A stretch of 53,769 nt of DNA from Candidatus Halocynthiibacter alkanivorans (GCF_003333265.1 NZ_QOLB01000060.1:1-53769), one strand, 5' to 3'; numbered from the stretch's first letter, positions 16,682-27,232 are shown. Notes: a model not told the origin generated them from the letters alone. Numbers and translations are program-made.

Positions 16682-17029
16682 ATGATTGCGGTGATATTTG
16701 AAGTCAGACCGGCCAGCGGCCGCAGCGCGGACTATCTGGCCATCGCGGCTGAATTGCGGCCGCTGCTGGAGCAGGTCGAAGGGTTCATTTCGGTGGAGAG
16801 GTTTCAAAGCCTGAGCGACCCGGACAAACTTCTGTCGCTCTCTTTCTTTGAGGATGAGGCCGCGGTGCAGCGCTGGCGCAGTCTTGAGACGCACCGCGCG
16901 GCACAATCCAGTGGCCGCGCCGGCATTTTTGACGGCTACCGGATCCGCGTCGCCCATGTGCTGCGGGACTATGGGCTGTCTGAGCGCGACGGAGCGCCCT
17001 CCGACAGCCGCAGCGTGCATGACAGCTGA
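16682..17029 (+). CDS. Antibiotic-biosynthesis-monooxygenase (ABM) fold protein
   Basis: 115 aa; ABM-type dimeric alpha-beta barrel (IAVIFEVRPASGRSADYLAI, GFISVERFQSLSDPDKLLS, AVQRWRSLETHRAAQ). It starts immediately after the NIPSNAP stop with GGAGG inside that gene's end. Such proteins are cofactor-free oxygenases, haem degraders or simple binders; no haem-ligand residue can be assigned. The C-terminal dozen residues (SERDGAPSDSRS) look unstructured. Confidence 0.85.
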   Translation: MIAVIFEVRPASGRSADYLAIAAELRPLLEQVEGFISVERFQSLSDPDKLLSLSFFEDEAAVQRWRSLETHRAAQSSGRAGIFDGYRIRVAHVLRDYGLSERDGAPSDSRSVHDS

Positions 17030-17059
17030 GCGGTTCCTTTTACCGCGTCCCGGATTTAC

Positions 17060-17126
17060 GGGGCGCGGCTTACACGACGCGGGGCTATGGGGCGCGGCTT
17101 ACACGACGCGGGGCTACGGGGCGCGC
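17060..17126. repeat. 29-bp GC-rich tandem repeat, 2.3 copies
   Basis: Two units of 29 bp (17060-17088 and 17089-17117) differ only in the last base, and a third begins at 17118. It separates the convergent ABM and IclR genes. The second and third copies contain the stop and last codons of iclR. The perfect copies suggest recent slippage duplication. Confidence 0.85.
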
Positions 17127-17884
17127 CCGCCCAGTTTGGCGGTCAGCTCACGCGCCAGTTCGCATACGATGCCGCCACACTCCGTCACCCGCTCCGGGGT
17201 CATGCGTGTCGCCAGCCCCGAGATGGATATCGCAAAGGCGGCCTCGCCCTGGGGTGACCAGACCACGGCGGCGACACAGCGCAGCCCCGGCACATATTCC
17301 TCGTCATCCACCGCAAAGCCCCGCATCCGTACCTCGGCAATCTCGTGCTGCACCGCCTCAGGGCTGAACAGCGAGCGCGCGGTGATTTTGCGCAGACCGT
17401 AACGCGCGACCAGCCGGTCAATCGCATCGTCACTCCAGCTGGCGATGATCGCCTTGCCCATGCCGGAGCACAGCACCGGAGCACGGCCGCCGGGCGGTGA
17501 AATGGCACGGATAATCTCGCGGCTCTCGACCTGGCTCAGTGTCACCACCTCGCCGCCCTCAATTACCCCAAGATTGGCGGTCTCATGGGTGCGGTCGCGC
17601 AGCCGGCGCAGAAAGGGCAGGGCGGGGGCGACAAAATGGTGCTGCCGGGTAAAGGCCGAGCCGACCTCAAAGGCGCGCCGCCCCACATGCCAGCGCCCGC
17701 TGCCAGCCTCGGCCTGAGCAAAACCGCGCATCTCCAGCGTGGTCAGCAACCGGTGCACTGTCGAGGTTGCCAGCCCGGCCTCGCGCGCCAGATCCGTCAG
17801 CTTGACGCCCTCATCATGGGCGGACAGCAATTCCAGCAGCCGCAGCGCCCGGTCAACCGATTGGACCCCCTGATTTTCTGACAT
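17114..17884 (-). CDS. IclR-family transcriptional regulator
   Basis: 256 aa. IclR winged helix (residues about 6-60: SVDRALRLLELLS, LTDLAREAGLATSTVHRLL) and a GAF-like effector domain (APVLCSGMGKAIIAS, EYVPGLRCVAAVVWSPQG). ATG 17884 lies 8 nt behind AGGGAG. The stop codon falls in the 29-bp tandem repeat, so the last residues (GGRAP) are encoded by repeat DNA. Divergent from malate synthase G across a large palindromic site; regulation of glcB by glyoxylate or a related acid is inferred from this and from IclR's classic role in glyoxylate metabolism. Confidence 0.92.
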   Translation of the reverse strand: MSENQGVQSVDRALRLLELLSAHDEGVKLTDLAREAGLATSTVHRLLTTLEMRGFAQAEAGSGRWHVGRRAFEVGSAFTRQHHFVAPALPFLRRLRDRTHETANLGVIEGGEVVTLSQVESREIIRAISPPGGRAPVLCSGMGKAIIASWSDDAIDRLVARYGLRKITARSLFSPEAVQHEIAEVRMRGFAVDDEEYVPGLRCVAAVVWSPQGEAAFAISISGLATRMTPERVTECGGIVCELARELTAKLGGRAP

Positions 17885-17970
17885 CGCCAATGCTCCCTGT
17901 CTCACCCCGCACCTGGGGGCGTGCGCCGCGCCTGACGGGGGACCCCCAGGCAGGCGACGACATTCTTGTC

Positions 17971-18013
17971 CCGTATCGTGGGAAAATACCATGGTATACA
18001 TTCCACGATACGG
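17971..18013. promoter_or_regulatory. Concentric palindromic operator between iclR and glcB
   Basis: Outer perfect 11-bp inverted repeat CCGTATCGTGG (17971-17981) / CCACGATACGG (18003-18013). Inside it lies a perfect 12-bp palindrome ATACCATGGTAT (17986-17997). Both share the same centre (17991.5-17992). The site is 41 bp before the glcB ATG and 86 bp before iclR. It is the obvious binding site for the IclR protein, though which dyad is bound is not known. Confidence 0.75.
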
Positions 18014-18053
18014 AAATTTTAGCTAGTCTCCGCGCAAAGAAAAGGAATCTCCC

Positions 18054-20195
18054 ATGACGGATTATGTCACCCGCGCCGGGCTTGAGGTCGCCGCAGACCT
18101 CGCTCAGCTGATTGAAACCCAGGTGCTGGCGGGCACCTCCGTCTCCGCAGACAGCTTCTGGTCCGGATACGCCGGCCTGCTGCGCGACCTGATGCCACAG
18201 AACGCCGCCCTGCTGGCCAAACGTGAGACACTTCAGGCGCAGATTGATGCCTGGCACCTGGCCAACCGCTCAAAAGACTGGGATTTCGCCGCCTATGAGG
18301 CCTTCCTGCGCGAGATCGGCTATCTGGTTGAAAGCGGGGAAGATTTCGAAATTACCACCGGCAATGTTGACGCCGAACTGGCCACCACCGCAGGTGCTCA
18401 GCTGGTTGTGCCGGTGATGAACGCACGGTTCGCGCTCAATGCTGCCAACGCGCGCTGGGGCTCGCTTTATGATGCGCTTTACGGTACCGACGCGCTGCCC
18501 GGCACCGCCAAGGGTCCCGGATTTGACGCGGCGCGTGGCGCCCAGGCAGTGGCCTGGAGTGCAGATTTCCTTGACAGCTCCGTGCCTCTCACCGGTGCCA
18601 GCCATGCGGACGTAACCGCATACGGCGTCACAAATGGCGTGTTTTTTGCCAAAGTGGCCGACACGTCTCACCTGCTTGCCGACCCGGACACCTTTGCCGG
18701 CACGACCGACAGTTCCTTCCTGCTGAAACACAACGGGTTGCACATCGAGCTGCTGATCGATGCCTCCCACCCGGTGGGCGCGATGCATCCGGCCGGTCTG
18801 CGTGATGTGGTGCTGGAAAGCGCCCTGACCGCGATCCAGGATTGCGAAGATTCCATCGCCGCTGTGGACGCTGAAGACAAAGTTCTCGCCTATGCCAACT
18901 GGCTTGGGCTGATGAAGGGCGACCTGACCGAAACATTTGTAAAGGGTGGCAAAACCCAGACCCGTAAACTGGCCGCTGAACGCGACTTTACCGCGCCCGA
19001 CGGTTCCACCCTGACCCTGCCGGGCCGCGCGGTGCTTCTGGTGCGCAATGTCGGCCACCTGATGACCACCGATGCGGTGAAAATCGACGGCCAGGACACG
19101 CCCGAAGGTATGCTGGACGCTGCCGTCACCACTGCCTGCGCCCTGCATGATCTGGCCAAAACGGACGGCGCCCGCAATTCGCGCAGCGGCTCGGTCTATA
19201 TCGTGAAACCCAAAATGCACGGGCCGGAAGAGGTCGCATTTGCCGATACGCTTTACGCCCGGGTCGAAGATATCCTTGGCCTTGCGCGCAATACGGTGAA
19301 ACTCGGGGTGATGGATGAAGAACGCCGCACCTCCGCCAATCTCAGCGAATGTATCCGCGCCGTAAAAGACCGTCTGGTCTTTATCAACACCGGCTTTCTG
19401 GATCGCACCGGCGATGAGATCCACACCTCGATGCAGGCCGGCGCGTTCATTCCCAAAGCCGAGATGAAAGACGCCGCCTGGCTGGTGACTTATGAAAACG
19501 GCAATGTGGATGCGGGTCTGAACGCCAGCATGCAGCGCCGCGGTCAGATCGGCAAGGGCATGTGGGCCAAACCCGATGATATGGCGGAAATGCTCGGCGC
19601 CAAACTGGGCCATCCCAAGTCTGGCGCCAACACCGCATGGGTTCCGTCCCCCGTTGCCGCCGTGCTGCACGCGACCCATTACCACCAGGTCGATGTGTTC
19701 GCCGTTCAGGACGATCTCAAATCGCGTCCGGCCGGCACATTGGAATCGCTGCTGACACCGCCGCTGCTGGGTGGCCGCAACCTGTCTGCAGATGAAATCT
19801 CCCGCGAGCTGGACAACAACTGCCAGTCGATGCTGGGATATGTGGTGCGCTGGGTCGACCAGGGCATCGGCTGCTCCAAAGTGCCCGACATCAATGATGT
19901 GGCGCTGATGGAAGATCGCGCCACCCTGCGGATTTCGGCGCAGTATATGGCCAACTGGCTGCTGCACGGGCTGATCAGTAAAGACCAGGTCGAAGAAGCG
20001 CTGAAACGCATGGCGCTGGAAGTCGACCGCCAGAATGCCGGCGATCCCGGTTACACACCGATGGCACCCTCCTATGACGGTCAGGCTTTTGAAGCCGCCC
20101 GTGACCTGGTGTTCCTCGGCACCACCCAACCTTCGGGCTATACCGAGCCAGTGCTCCACGCCCGCCGCCGTCTTGCGAAAGGACATGCAGAATGA
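18054..20195 (+). CDS. glcB: Malate synthase G
   Basis: 713-aa monomeric malate synthase that condenses glyoxylate and acetyl-CoA to malate. The long isoform G is shown by length and by the inserted domain. The catalytic aspartate is Asp621 in MEDRATLRIS; other conserved stretches are DCEDSIAAVD, NVGHLMTTDAV and KMHGPEEV. AAAGGAA lies 7 nt before the ATG. No isocitrate lyase is in the window, so it may serve glycolate/glyoxylate use, as the downstream glcG also suggests. Confidence 0.96.
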   Translation: MTDYVTRAGLEVAADLAQLIETQVLAGTSVSADSFWSGYAGLLRDLMPQNAALLAKRETLQAQIDAWHLANRSKDWDFAAYEAFLREIGYLVESGEDFEITTGNVDAELATTAGAQLVVPVMNARFALNAANARWGSLYDALYGTDALPGTAKGPGFDAARGAQAVAWSADFLDSSVPLTGASHADVTAYGVTNGVFFAKVADTSHLLADPDTFAGTTDSSFLLKHNGLHIELLIDASHPVGAMHPAGLRDVVLESALTAIQDCEDSIAAVDAEDKVLAYANWLGLMKGDLTETFVKGGKTQTRKLAAERDFTAPDGSTLTLPGRAVLLVRNVGHLMTTDAVKIDGQDTPEGMLDAAVTTACALHDLAKTDGARNSRSGSVYIVKPKMHGPEEVAFADTLYARVEDILGLARNTVKLGVMDEERRTSANLSECIRAVKDRLVFINTGFLDRTGDEIHTSMQAGAFIPKAEMKDAAWLVTYENGNVDAGLNASMQRRGQIGKGMWAKPDDMAEMLGAKLGHPKSGANTAWVPSPVAAVLHATHYHQVDVFAVQDDLKSRPAGTLESLLTPPLLGGRNLSADEISRELDNNCQSMLGYVVRWVDQGIGCSKVPDINDVALMEDRATLRISAQYMANWLLHGLISKDQVEEALKRMALEVDRQNAGDPGYTPMAPSYDGQAFEAARDLVFLGTTQPSGYTEPVLHARRRLAKGHAE

Positions 20196-20614
20196 TTTCC
20201 GTAACCCGTCTTGATATCCAGGACTCCCGCGCCCTGATTGCCGCCGCCCGTGTCAAAGCCGATGAGATCGGCGTGCCGATGTGCATCGCGATCACCGATG
20301 ACGCCGGCAACCTGGTGGCCTTTGAGCGCATGGACGGCGGCAAGGTCACTTCGACCACCATCGCCATCGACAAAAGCTACACCGCGTCCGGCGCCAAAAA
20401 GGCCACCCATGAATATGGCGAAGCCTCCCAGCCCGGCAAACCGGCTTATGGTATCTCTGCAGCCATCGGCGGCCGGCTGATGGTGGTGGGCGGTGGCCTG
20501 CCGGTGATGGTGAACGGCGAATGTGTCGGCGGCATCGGTGTCTCTTCCGGTACTCCGGCTCAGGATCAGGTGGTTGCACAGGCGGGTATCGACGCGTTCC
20601 TCGCCAGCCTGTAA
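20192..20614 (+). CDS. glcG: GlcG/HbpS (DUF336) family protein
   Basis: 140 aa, overlapping glcB by 4 bp (ATGA). DUF336 fold: CIAITDDAGNLVAFERMDGG, IAIDKSYTASGAKKAT and a C-terminal GGIGVSSGTPAQDQVVAQAG. Relatives bind haem or small acids; GlcG occurs in glycolate operons but its exact role is unknown. No signal peptide, so cytoplasmic here. Confidence 0.88.
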   Translation: MISVTRLDIQDSRALIAAARVKADEIGVPMCIAITDDAGNLVAFERMDGGKVTSTTIAIDKSYTASGAKKATHEYGEASQPGKPAYGISAAIGGRLMVVGGGLPVMVNGECVGGIGVSSGTPAQDQVVAQAGIDAFLASL

Positions 20615-20641
20615 GATACGGCAAAATCAAAGGAACGCCCC

Positions 20642-21172
20642 ATGACCCTCTATACGCTCGCTGACCTGACACCGACACTTCCCGCAGATGGCACGCACTG
20701 GATTGCACCAGGCGCCCATGTGATCGGGGATGTGGTGCTCGGGCCCAGCGTCAGCGTCTGGTTCGGGGCGGTCCTGCGCGGAGATTCCGCAACATTGACC
20801 ATCGGTGAAGGCAGCAACATCCAGGATCTGTCGATGGTGCATGCCGACCCCGGGTTTCCCACCACGCTCGGGCGCGATGTCACCATTGGTCACAAAGCGA
20901 TCGTGCATGGTTGCAGCATAGGTGACAATTCGATGATCGGCATGGGTGCCACGGTGATGAACGGCGCGAAGATCGGCAAAAACTGCCTGATCGGGGCTGG
21001 CGCGCTGGTGCCCCAGGGCAAAGAAATCCCCGACCGCTCCATGGTGATGGGCGTGCCGGGCAAAGTGGTGCGCGAGCTCAGTGACGCCGAGATCGCCGGG
21101 CTGACAACTTCGGCGCTGCATTACCAGGAAACCAGCGACCGCTACAGAACAGATCTGCGGCCGCTGGACTGA
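20642..21172 (+). CDS. Gamma-carbonic anhydrase family protein
   Basis: 176-aa left-handed beta-helix protein with hexapeptide repeats ([40 protein letters not shown]). The three zinc histidines appear in MVHAD and GHKAIVHGC. Forms trimers in the family. Closest in style to YrdA/PaaY proteins, which may be carbonic anhydrases or thioesterases. Lies 27 nt after glcG and is probably cotranscribed. Confidence 0.9.
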   Translation: MTLYTLADLTPTLPADGTHWIAPGAHVIGDVVLGPSVSVWFGAVLRGDSATLTIGEGSNIQDLSMVHADPGFPTTLGRDVTIGHKAIVHGCSIGDNSMIGMGATVMNGAKIGKNCLIGAGALVPQGKEIPDRSMVMGVPGKVVRELSDAEIAGLTTSALHYQETSDRYRTDLRPLD

Positions 21173-21185
21173 GGCGGTTCACGCC

Positions 21186-21509
21186 ATGAAGTCCGCGCAG
21201 CAAGCCTGCCCGCCGCGCTTACCCTACAGGCTGGAAGTGCATCTCTGGGTTAAGCCTGGCAAAATCGCTGAATTTCAGGCATTTGAGGCGCAGGCGTTTG
21301 AAATCATGCAGCAGCATGGCGCTCAGCCTCCCCAAGTCCGAAACCCCACCCCTTCCGGCCCGGACACACCTAGTGAAATTCATCTTCTTGAGTTTCCCTC
21401 TGAGGCGGCATTTGACGCCTATCGCGACGACCCCCGGCTGCACGCTTTGGCGGCGCTACGTGACAGTTGCATCGCGCGGACCAGAATCATGCTCTCAGAT
21501 CAAAGCTGA
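21186..21509 (+). CDS. Small alpha-beta-barrel-like hypothetical protein
   Basis: 107 aa starting 13 nt after the carbonic anhydrase stop. The pattern YRLEVHLWVKPGKIAEFQAF ... IHLLEFPSEAAFDAYRDDPR resembles DUF1330/ABM dimeric barrels, where an F-x-A-Y motif precedes a short helix. No catalytic residues can be named. Last gene of the glcB run by position. Confidence 0.7.
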   Translation: MKSAQQACPPRLPYRLEVHLWVKPGKIAEFQAFEAQAFEIMQQHGAQPPQVRNPTPSGPDTPSEIHLLEFPSEAAFDAYRDDPRLHALAALRDSCIARTRIMLSDQS

Positions 21510-23086
<1,577 letters not shown>

Positions 23087-23091
23087 AGACG

Positions 23092-24177
23092 ATGGAAATC
23101 AATGCACAGCTCAACGCGCTGGAAAAAGACGCCATCTGGGACGACAGCGAATTTCTGGAATGTGTGGCGCTGGTGCCTGAAGCGCCGGACACATCCACCT
23201 TTTCCTTCCGCGCGCCCTCGGGCAGTCTGTTCAAATACCGCGCCGGCCAGTTCCTGACCCTGGAATTGCCGGTGCCCGGCGGGCCGCTCTACCGCACCTA
23301 TACGATATCGTCCTCGCCCTCGCGCCCGGTGGGACTCAGTGTCACCGTCAAAGCCCAACCAGATTCGATCGGCACCCGCTGGATGCTCGACAAGCTTAAA
23401 CCCGGGGTAAAGATCAAGGCCAGTGGTCCGGCGGGCAGCTTTCATCTGCCGGCAAAACCGGACGACAAATACCTGTTCATCTCGGCGGGCTCCGGGGTGA
23501 CCCCGATGCTGTCGATGACCAAATACCTCTATGACCGTGGCCTGTCGCCCGACATCACCTTTCTGAACTGCGCCCGGCGCCCGTCAGAAATCATCGCGCG
23601 TCGCGAGTTGGAGCATATGGCGACGCGCAGCCCGGGCATCAAACTGAACTTTGTGGTCGAAGAAGATGATCCGTTCCAGGTCTGGACCGGCTATCGCGGC
23701 CAGCTGAACCAGATCATGCTGGGTCTGATCAGTCAGGATTACCTGGAGCGCGACGTCTATTGCTGCGGCCCGGACGGGTTCATGCAGGCGGTGCGCGACA
23801 TGCTCAACGCGCTGGGCTTTGATATGGAACGTTACCACCAGGAAAGCTTCGGCGCCCCGGTGGCGCTCCAGACCGAGGACCCGGGCATCGATGACGTGGT
23901 GCCCCAGGATGACACCCCGGCGCGCATCACCTTTGCCGGTGCCGGCATCAGTTCTGATTGTACCCAGACCGACACCGTGCTCTCGGTGGCCAAAGCGGCT
24001 GGTCTCAACATTGCTTCGGGCTGTAACTTTGGTCTCTGTGGCACCTGCAAAGTGCGCAAGGTCAAAGGCGAGGTCCATATGGTGCACAACGGCGGCATCA
24101 TGGACAGCGAGATTGAAGACGGCTTTATCCTCGCCTGCTGTTCCAACCCGATCGGCGAGGTCGAAATCCAGCTCTGA
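23092..24177 (+). CDS. gbcB: Ferredoxin-NAD(P)H reductase subunit, GbcB type
   Basis: 361 aa electron-transfer partner of the oxygenase. FAD domain with RTYTISSSP (around 64-72), NAD(P) domain with SAGSGVTPMLS and YCCGPDGFM, then a C-terminal plant-type [2Fe-2S] ferredoxin with CNFGLCGTC and a final CC pair (ILACCSNP). Domain order FAD-NAD-ferredoxin is as in GbcB. It passes electrons from NAD(P)H to the Rieske centre. Confidence 0.9.
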   Translation: MEINAQLNALEKDAIWDDSEFLECVALVPEAPDTSTFSFRAPSGSLFKYRAGQFLTLELPVPGGPLYRTYTISSSPSRPVGLSVTVKAQPDSIGTRWMLDKLKPGVKIKASGPAGSFHLPAKPDDKYLFISAGSGVTPMLSMTKYLYDRGLSPDITFLNCARRPSEIIARRELEHMATRSPGIKLNFVVEEDDPFQVWTGYRGQLNQIMLGLISQDYLERDVYCCGPDGFMQAVRDMLNALGFDMERYHQESFGAPVALQTEDPGIDDVVPQDDTPARITFAGAGISSDCTQTDTVLSVAKAAGLNIASGCNFGLCGTCKVRKVKGEVHMVHNGGIMDSEIEDGFILACCSNPIGEVEIQL

Positions 24178-24237
24178 CAGGTCGGTGCCAACACGGGCCA
24201 CTGATACCTTCCTGATCAGACCCCTGATGGCATCGCT

Positions 24238-24312
24238 GGCGAAGCGTGTGGGTCCCGCTTCGCCAACACCTGCCCGACGCGTGGCCTCCCACCCCGCGCC
24301 GCGGCTTTTTTT
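24238..24312 (+). terminator. Hairpin and T-run downstream of gbcB
   Basis: Perfect 9-bp stem GGCGAAGCG / CGCTTCGCC (24238-24246 with 24256-24264) lies 60 nt after gbcB, and a GC-rich stretch ending in seven T (24306-24312) follows. A terminator is likely, though which hairpin pairs with the T-run is unclear. Confidence 0.4.
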
Positions 24313-24423
24313 ACCCCTGGCGGCAAAGCTGCCCCTTGACCCGGAACAGGCTTCGCGCGATCAAAGCCGCTCATGGCTGCGATCCAGACCGGAGCGCCCA
24401 ACGTTGACCAATTGAGGAACGAT

Positions 24424-25005
24424 ATGAACCGTACACTTCTGGCCGCTCTGCTGGCCGCCACCGCCACCACCCCTGCATTCGCCCAGTCCGACCTGTCGGC
24501 AATGGGCTCGCTGTCCGCTGGCTTTATCCACCCGCTGATGGGCGTAGACCACATCATGGTGATGATCGCTGTGGGCCTCTGGGGCGCCATGGCCGGTGGC
24601 CGCGCTGTCTGGGCACTGCCAGTGACTTTTGTGATCGCTATGGTCGCGGGTTTCACCTTCGCGCTGGGCGGCATGGCGCTGCCGATGGTTGAGCCAATGA
24701 TCCTTGTGTCCGTCATCGTGCTGGGCCTGATGGTGGCCTTCGCAGTGCGCCTGCCGCTGGCCGGTTCCGTGTCGCTGGTGGCGCTGCTGGCGATCTTCCA
24801 TGGCCACTCCCACGGCACCGAAGTCGGTGGTGCCTCTGTCCTGATGTTCGGTCTTGGTTTTGCCGGCGCCACCGCCATGCTGCACAGCATCGGTGTGGTC
24901 TTTGCCTCTGCCCTGACCCGTTTCACCACCATGTCCAGCCGCAACCCCGTGCTGCGCGCCATCGGTGGCCTCGCAGCCCTGGGCGGTATCTTCATGGCGT
25001 CCTAA
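24424..25005 (+). CDS. hupE: HupE/UreJ-family membrane protein (nickel/cobalt permease type)
   Basis: 193 aa. A cleavable-looking signal (LLAALLAATATTPAFAQ) is followed by about six membrane helices. The metal motif HPLMGVDH (HX5DH) and a histidine pair HGHSHG are present, as in HupE/UreJ secondary nickel/cobalt transporters. GAGGAA lies before ATG 24424. There are no hydrogenase, urease or cobalamin genes in the window, so the metal and client enzyme are not known. Confidence 0.88.
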   Translation: MNRTLLAALLAATATTPAFAQSDLSAMGSLSAGFIHPLMGVDHIMVMIAVGLWGAMAGGRAVWALPVTFVIAMVAGFTFALGGMALPMVEPMILVSVIVLGLMVAFAVRLPLAGSVSLVALLAIFHGHSHGTEVGGASVLMFGLGFAGATAMLHSIGVVFASALTRFTTMSSRNPVLRAIGGLAALGGIFMAS

Positions 25006-25025
25006 AGCCGCAAACAACTGATACG

Positions 25026-25061
25026 AAAAAGCCCGGCCGCAAACCTGCGCCGGGCTTTTTT
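25026..25061 (+). terminator. Rho-independent terminator of hupE
   Basis: AAAAAGCCCGGC ... GCCGGGCTTTTTT, 7-bp GC stem extended by A-T pairs, 11-nt loop, six T. It starts 20 nt after the hupE stop and could work in both directions. Confidence 0.88.
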
Positions 25062-25383
25062 GTGTTTGTTTCTGAGTGCTGGTTCCGCCTCGGCCCAGAA
25101 TCAATTCGTTTGCAGGAATGTGGTGGCAACAAGCCAACACGCGTTCCGCCGCAGAGGCGGTCCGGCGCGCAGCTGTGGTGCCTGGTCCGGCGGTCACTCT
25201 GCGCCGGGTCGCGCCTGTGGTGCTTGCAGCTGGCGCCGTTTGTGGCCGGTGTCACGTGGATTGGGGGCGTGGCAGCCTGTGTCATTCGTAGCCAGTGCTG
25301 TGCAGAACCGGTGCCGCGCGGAGCCCGTGTCTTGTTGGGCGCTGTTCTGCGCGACCCTGTGCTGTGTAGGGACTGGCCCGTGC
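25062..25383. other. Non-coding stretch between hupE and trhO
   Basis: 322 bp between convergent genes. Open frames here overlap trhO or are low-complexity and have no ribosome sites. The DNA is rich in TGTG/GTGC words without a regular repeat. I see no gene in it. Confidence 0.5.
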
Positions 25384-26370
25384 CTAGCCCGCGTCCGGCT
25401 GCCCGTTGCGGCTCATCTCAGCGCGCAGCGCTTTTTGCACCGCGGCCTTTTTGCGTGCGGCTTTTAAGTCCCGGCCCAGATGCGCTTCGCCCTTGTCGCG
25501 CGACAATTCCACCTGTTTCTGACGCTCGCGAAAGCGCTCTTTGCGGTCCTCGTCATATTCCTCAACGCATTGGTGGCACGACACGCCGTTTTCAAACTCG
25601 GCACGTGCCTTGTCTGCCGGCAGGATCGGGCGGCGACAGGCGTGGCACAGGTCATGCGGCCCCTCAACCAGGCCGTGACCGACGGATACGCGGCCGTCAA
25701 ACACGAAACACTCGCCGTCCCATTTGGATTTTTCTTGCGGCATCTCTTCGAGATATTTCAGAATGCCGCCTTTGAGGTGAAACACCTCCTCAACACCCTG
25801 ACCCATCAGGAAGTTGGTCGATTTTTCGCACCGGATACCGCCGGTGCAGAACATGGCGATGCGTTTGTTGTGAAAGCGCTCTTTGTTCTTTTCCCACCAG
25901 GCGGGGAATTCACCAAAACTCCTGGTCATCGGGTCAATCGCACCGTCAAAGGTGCCGATCGCCACCTCGTAATCATTACGGGTATCAATCACCGCCACAT
26001 CGGGCGAAGAAATCAGCGCGTTCCACTCTTCGGGATTGCAATACTGCCCCACCGAGGCGCGCGGATCCACGTCCGGCTGCCCCATGGTGACAATCTCCTT
26101 CTTCAGCTTGACCTTCATCTTGCCAAAGGGCGCGTCCACCGCATGGCTTTCTTTGTGGTCAAAACCACGACAGCCGGGCAGGGCGTCAATATAGCCAAGC
26201 ATCGCTTTTATCCCGGCGTCACTGCCAGCAATGGTGCCGTTGATGCCCTCACTGGCCAACAACAAAGAGCCTTTGACGCCGTGCTGTTCAGCAAAGCTCA
26301 GCAAAGGCCCCCGCAGGGCAGCAGGGTCAGCGAAACGGGTGAAGTGATAAAGCGCGGAAATTGTATACAT
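25384..26370 (-). CDS. trhO: tRNA uridine(34) 5-hydroxylase, rhodanese family
   Basis: 328 aa. N-terminal alpha-beta domain (MYTISALYHFTRF, LLLASEGINGTIAGS), central rhodanese domain with active Cys in FCTGGIRCEKS, and a C-terminal zinc-binding segment with CHAC and CHQC pairs. TrhO (YceA) hydroxylates U34 of tRNAs with prephenate-independent use of oxygen. Start at 26370; the frame is open upstream to 26760 but carries no family sequence. The C terminus is a charged helix. Confidence 0.92.
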   Translation of the reverse strand: MYTISALYHFTRFADPAALRGPLLSFAEQHGVKGSLLLASEGINGTIAGSDAGIKAMLGYIDALPGCRGFDHKESHAVDAPFGKMKVKLKKEIVTMGQPDVDPRASVGQYCNPEEWNALISSPDVAVIDTRNDYEVAIGTFDGAIDPMTRSFGEFPAWWEKNKERFHNKRIAMFCTGGIRCEKSTNFLMGQGVEEVFHLKGGILKYLEEMPQEKSKWDGECFVFDGRVSVGHGLVEGPHDLCHACRRPILPADKARAEFENGVSCHQCVEEYDEDRKERFRERQKQVELSRDKGEAHLGRDLKAARKKAAVQKALRAEMSRNGQPDAG

Positions 26371-26629
26371 GGGCGCGTCATTACGGGGGAAGCACCTTTT
26401 TTGCAAGGGAATTTGCTGCGACAAATGAGGTCGTGTGCGGCTGAAAAGATGCAGATCAGAGATATGTTTTACGCCGGAATTACCGGAGCGTTGGCGACGC
26501 GCCTGCCCGGATCCTGGCAACGAAACGGCAGCCAGCGGTAAAATCTGCGTGCCACTGCGCACCGCCCCATTGACCATCGCCCCGCCTCTGCTTACCCATT
26601 GACCGACGGACCACAGCGGGGCCAGGGAT

Positions 26630-27232
26630 ATGACAACAGACGCATTTCTTGTGATCGACGTGCAGAACGACTTTTGCCCGGGTGGCGCGCTGGCGGTGCC
26701 CGATGGCGACGCGGTCGTGCCGGGCATCAACGCGCTGATGGCCGCGTTCCCGACCACCATTCTGACCCAGGACTGGCACCCGGCGGATCACGCTTCATTT
26801 GCCAGCCAGCACGCGGGCAAATCACCTTATGAGCTGATGCAGCTCAGCTATGGTGCCCAGGTGCTGTGGCCGGACCATTGCGTCCAGGGCCGCAAAGGCG
26901 CCGCTTTCCACCCGGACCTCAACCAGAACGGCGCCGACCTGATCCTGCGCAAAGGCTTCCGCCGCACGATTGACAGCTATTCCGCCTTTTTTGAGAACGA
27001 CCAGGCCACCCCCACCGGGCTCACCGGCTATCTGCAAAGCCGCGGCATCACCCGGCTGACACTCGCCGGCCTTGCCACCGATTTCTGCGTTGCTTATTCT
27101 GCACTTGATGCGGCGCGGCTTGGTTTTGAGGTCACCGTGCGGCTGGACCTGTGCCGGGCGATTGATCTTGAGGGCTCGCTGACCAGCCAGTGTAATGCAA
27201 TGCGCGCCAGGGGCATCAGACTTGAAACATAA
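26630..27232 (+). CDS. pncA: Nicotinamidase
   Basis: 200-aa isochorismatase-fold enzyme converting nicotinamide to nicotinate. Catalytic triad Asp10 (VIDVQND), Lys108 (LRKGF) and Cys153 (TDFCVAYSA); metal-site residues in QDWHPADH. Followed after 27 nt by pncB, giving the complete Preiss-Handler salvage entry. CAGGGAT precedes the ATG. Confidence 0.95.
   Translation: MTTDAFLVIDVQNDFCPGGALAVPDGDAVVPGINALMAAFPTTILTQDWHPADHASFASQHAGKSPYELMQLSYGAQVLWPDHCVQGRKGAAFHPDLNQNGADLILRKGFRRTIDSYSAFFENDQATPTGLTGYLQSRGITRLTLAGLATDFCVAYSALDAARLGFEVTVRLDLCRAIDLEGSLTSQCNAMRARGIRLET

Noticed and set aside
18270-20186. 638-codon minus-strand frame opposite malate synthase G
   Set aside because: Shadow of glcB; no domain visible and no ribosome site.
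25062-25775. Long plus-strand frames across the hupE-trhO gap
   Set aside because: They run into trhO antisense, lack start signals and have no recognisable domain.
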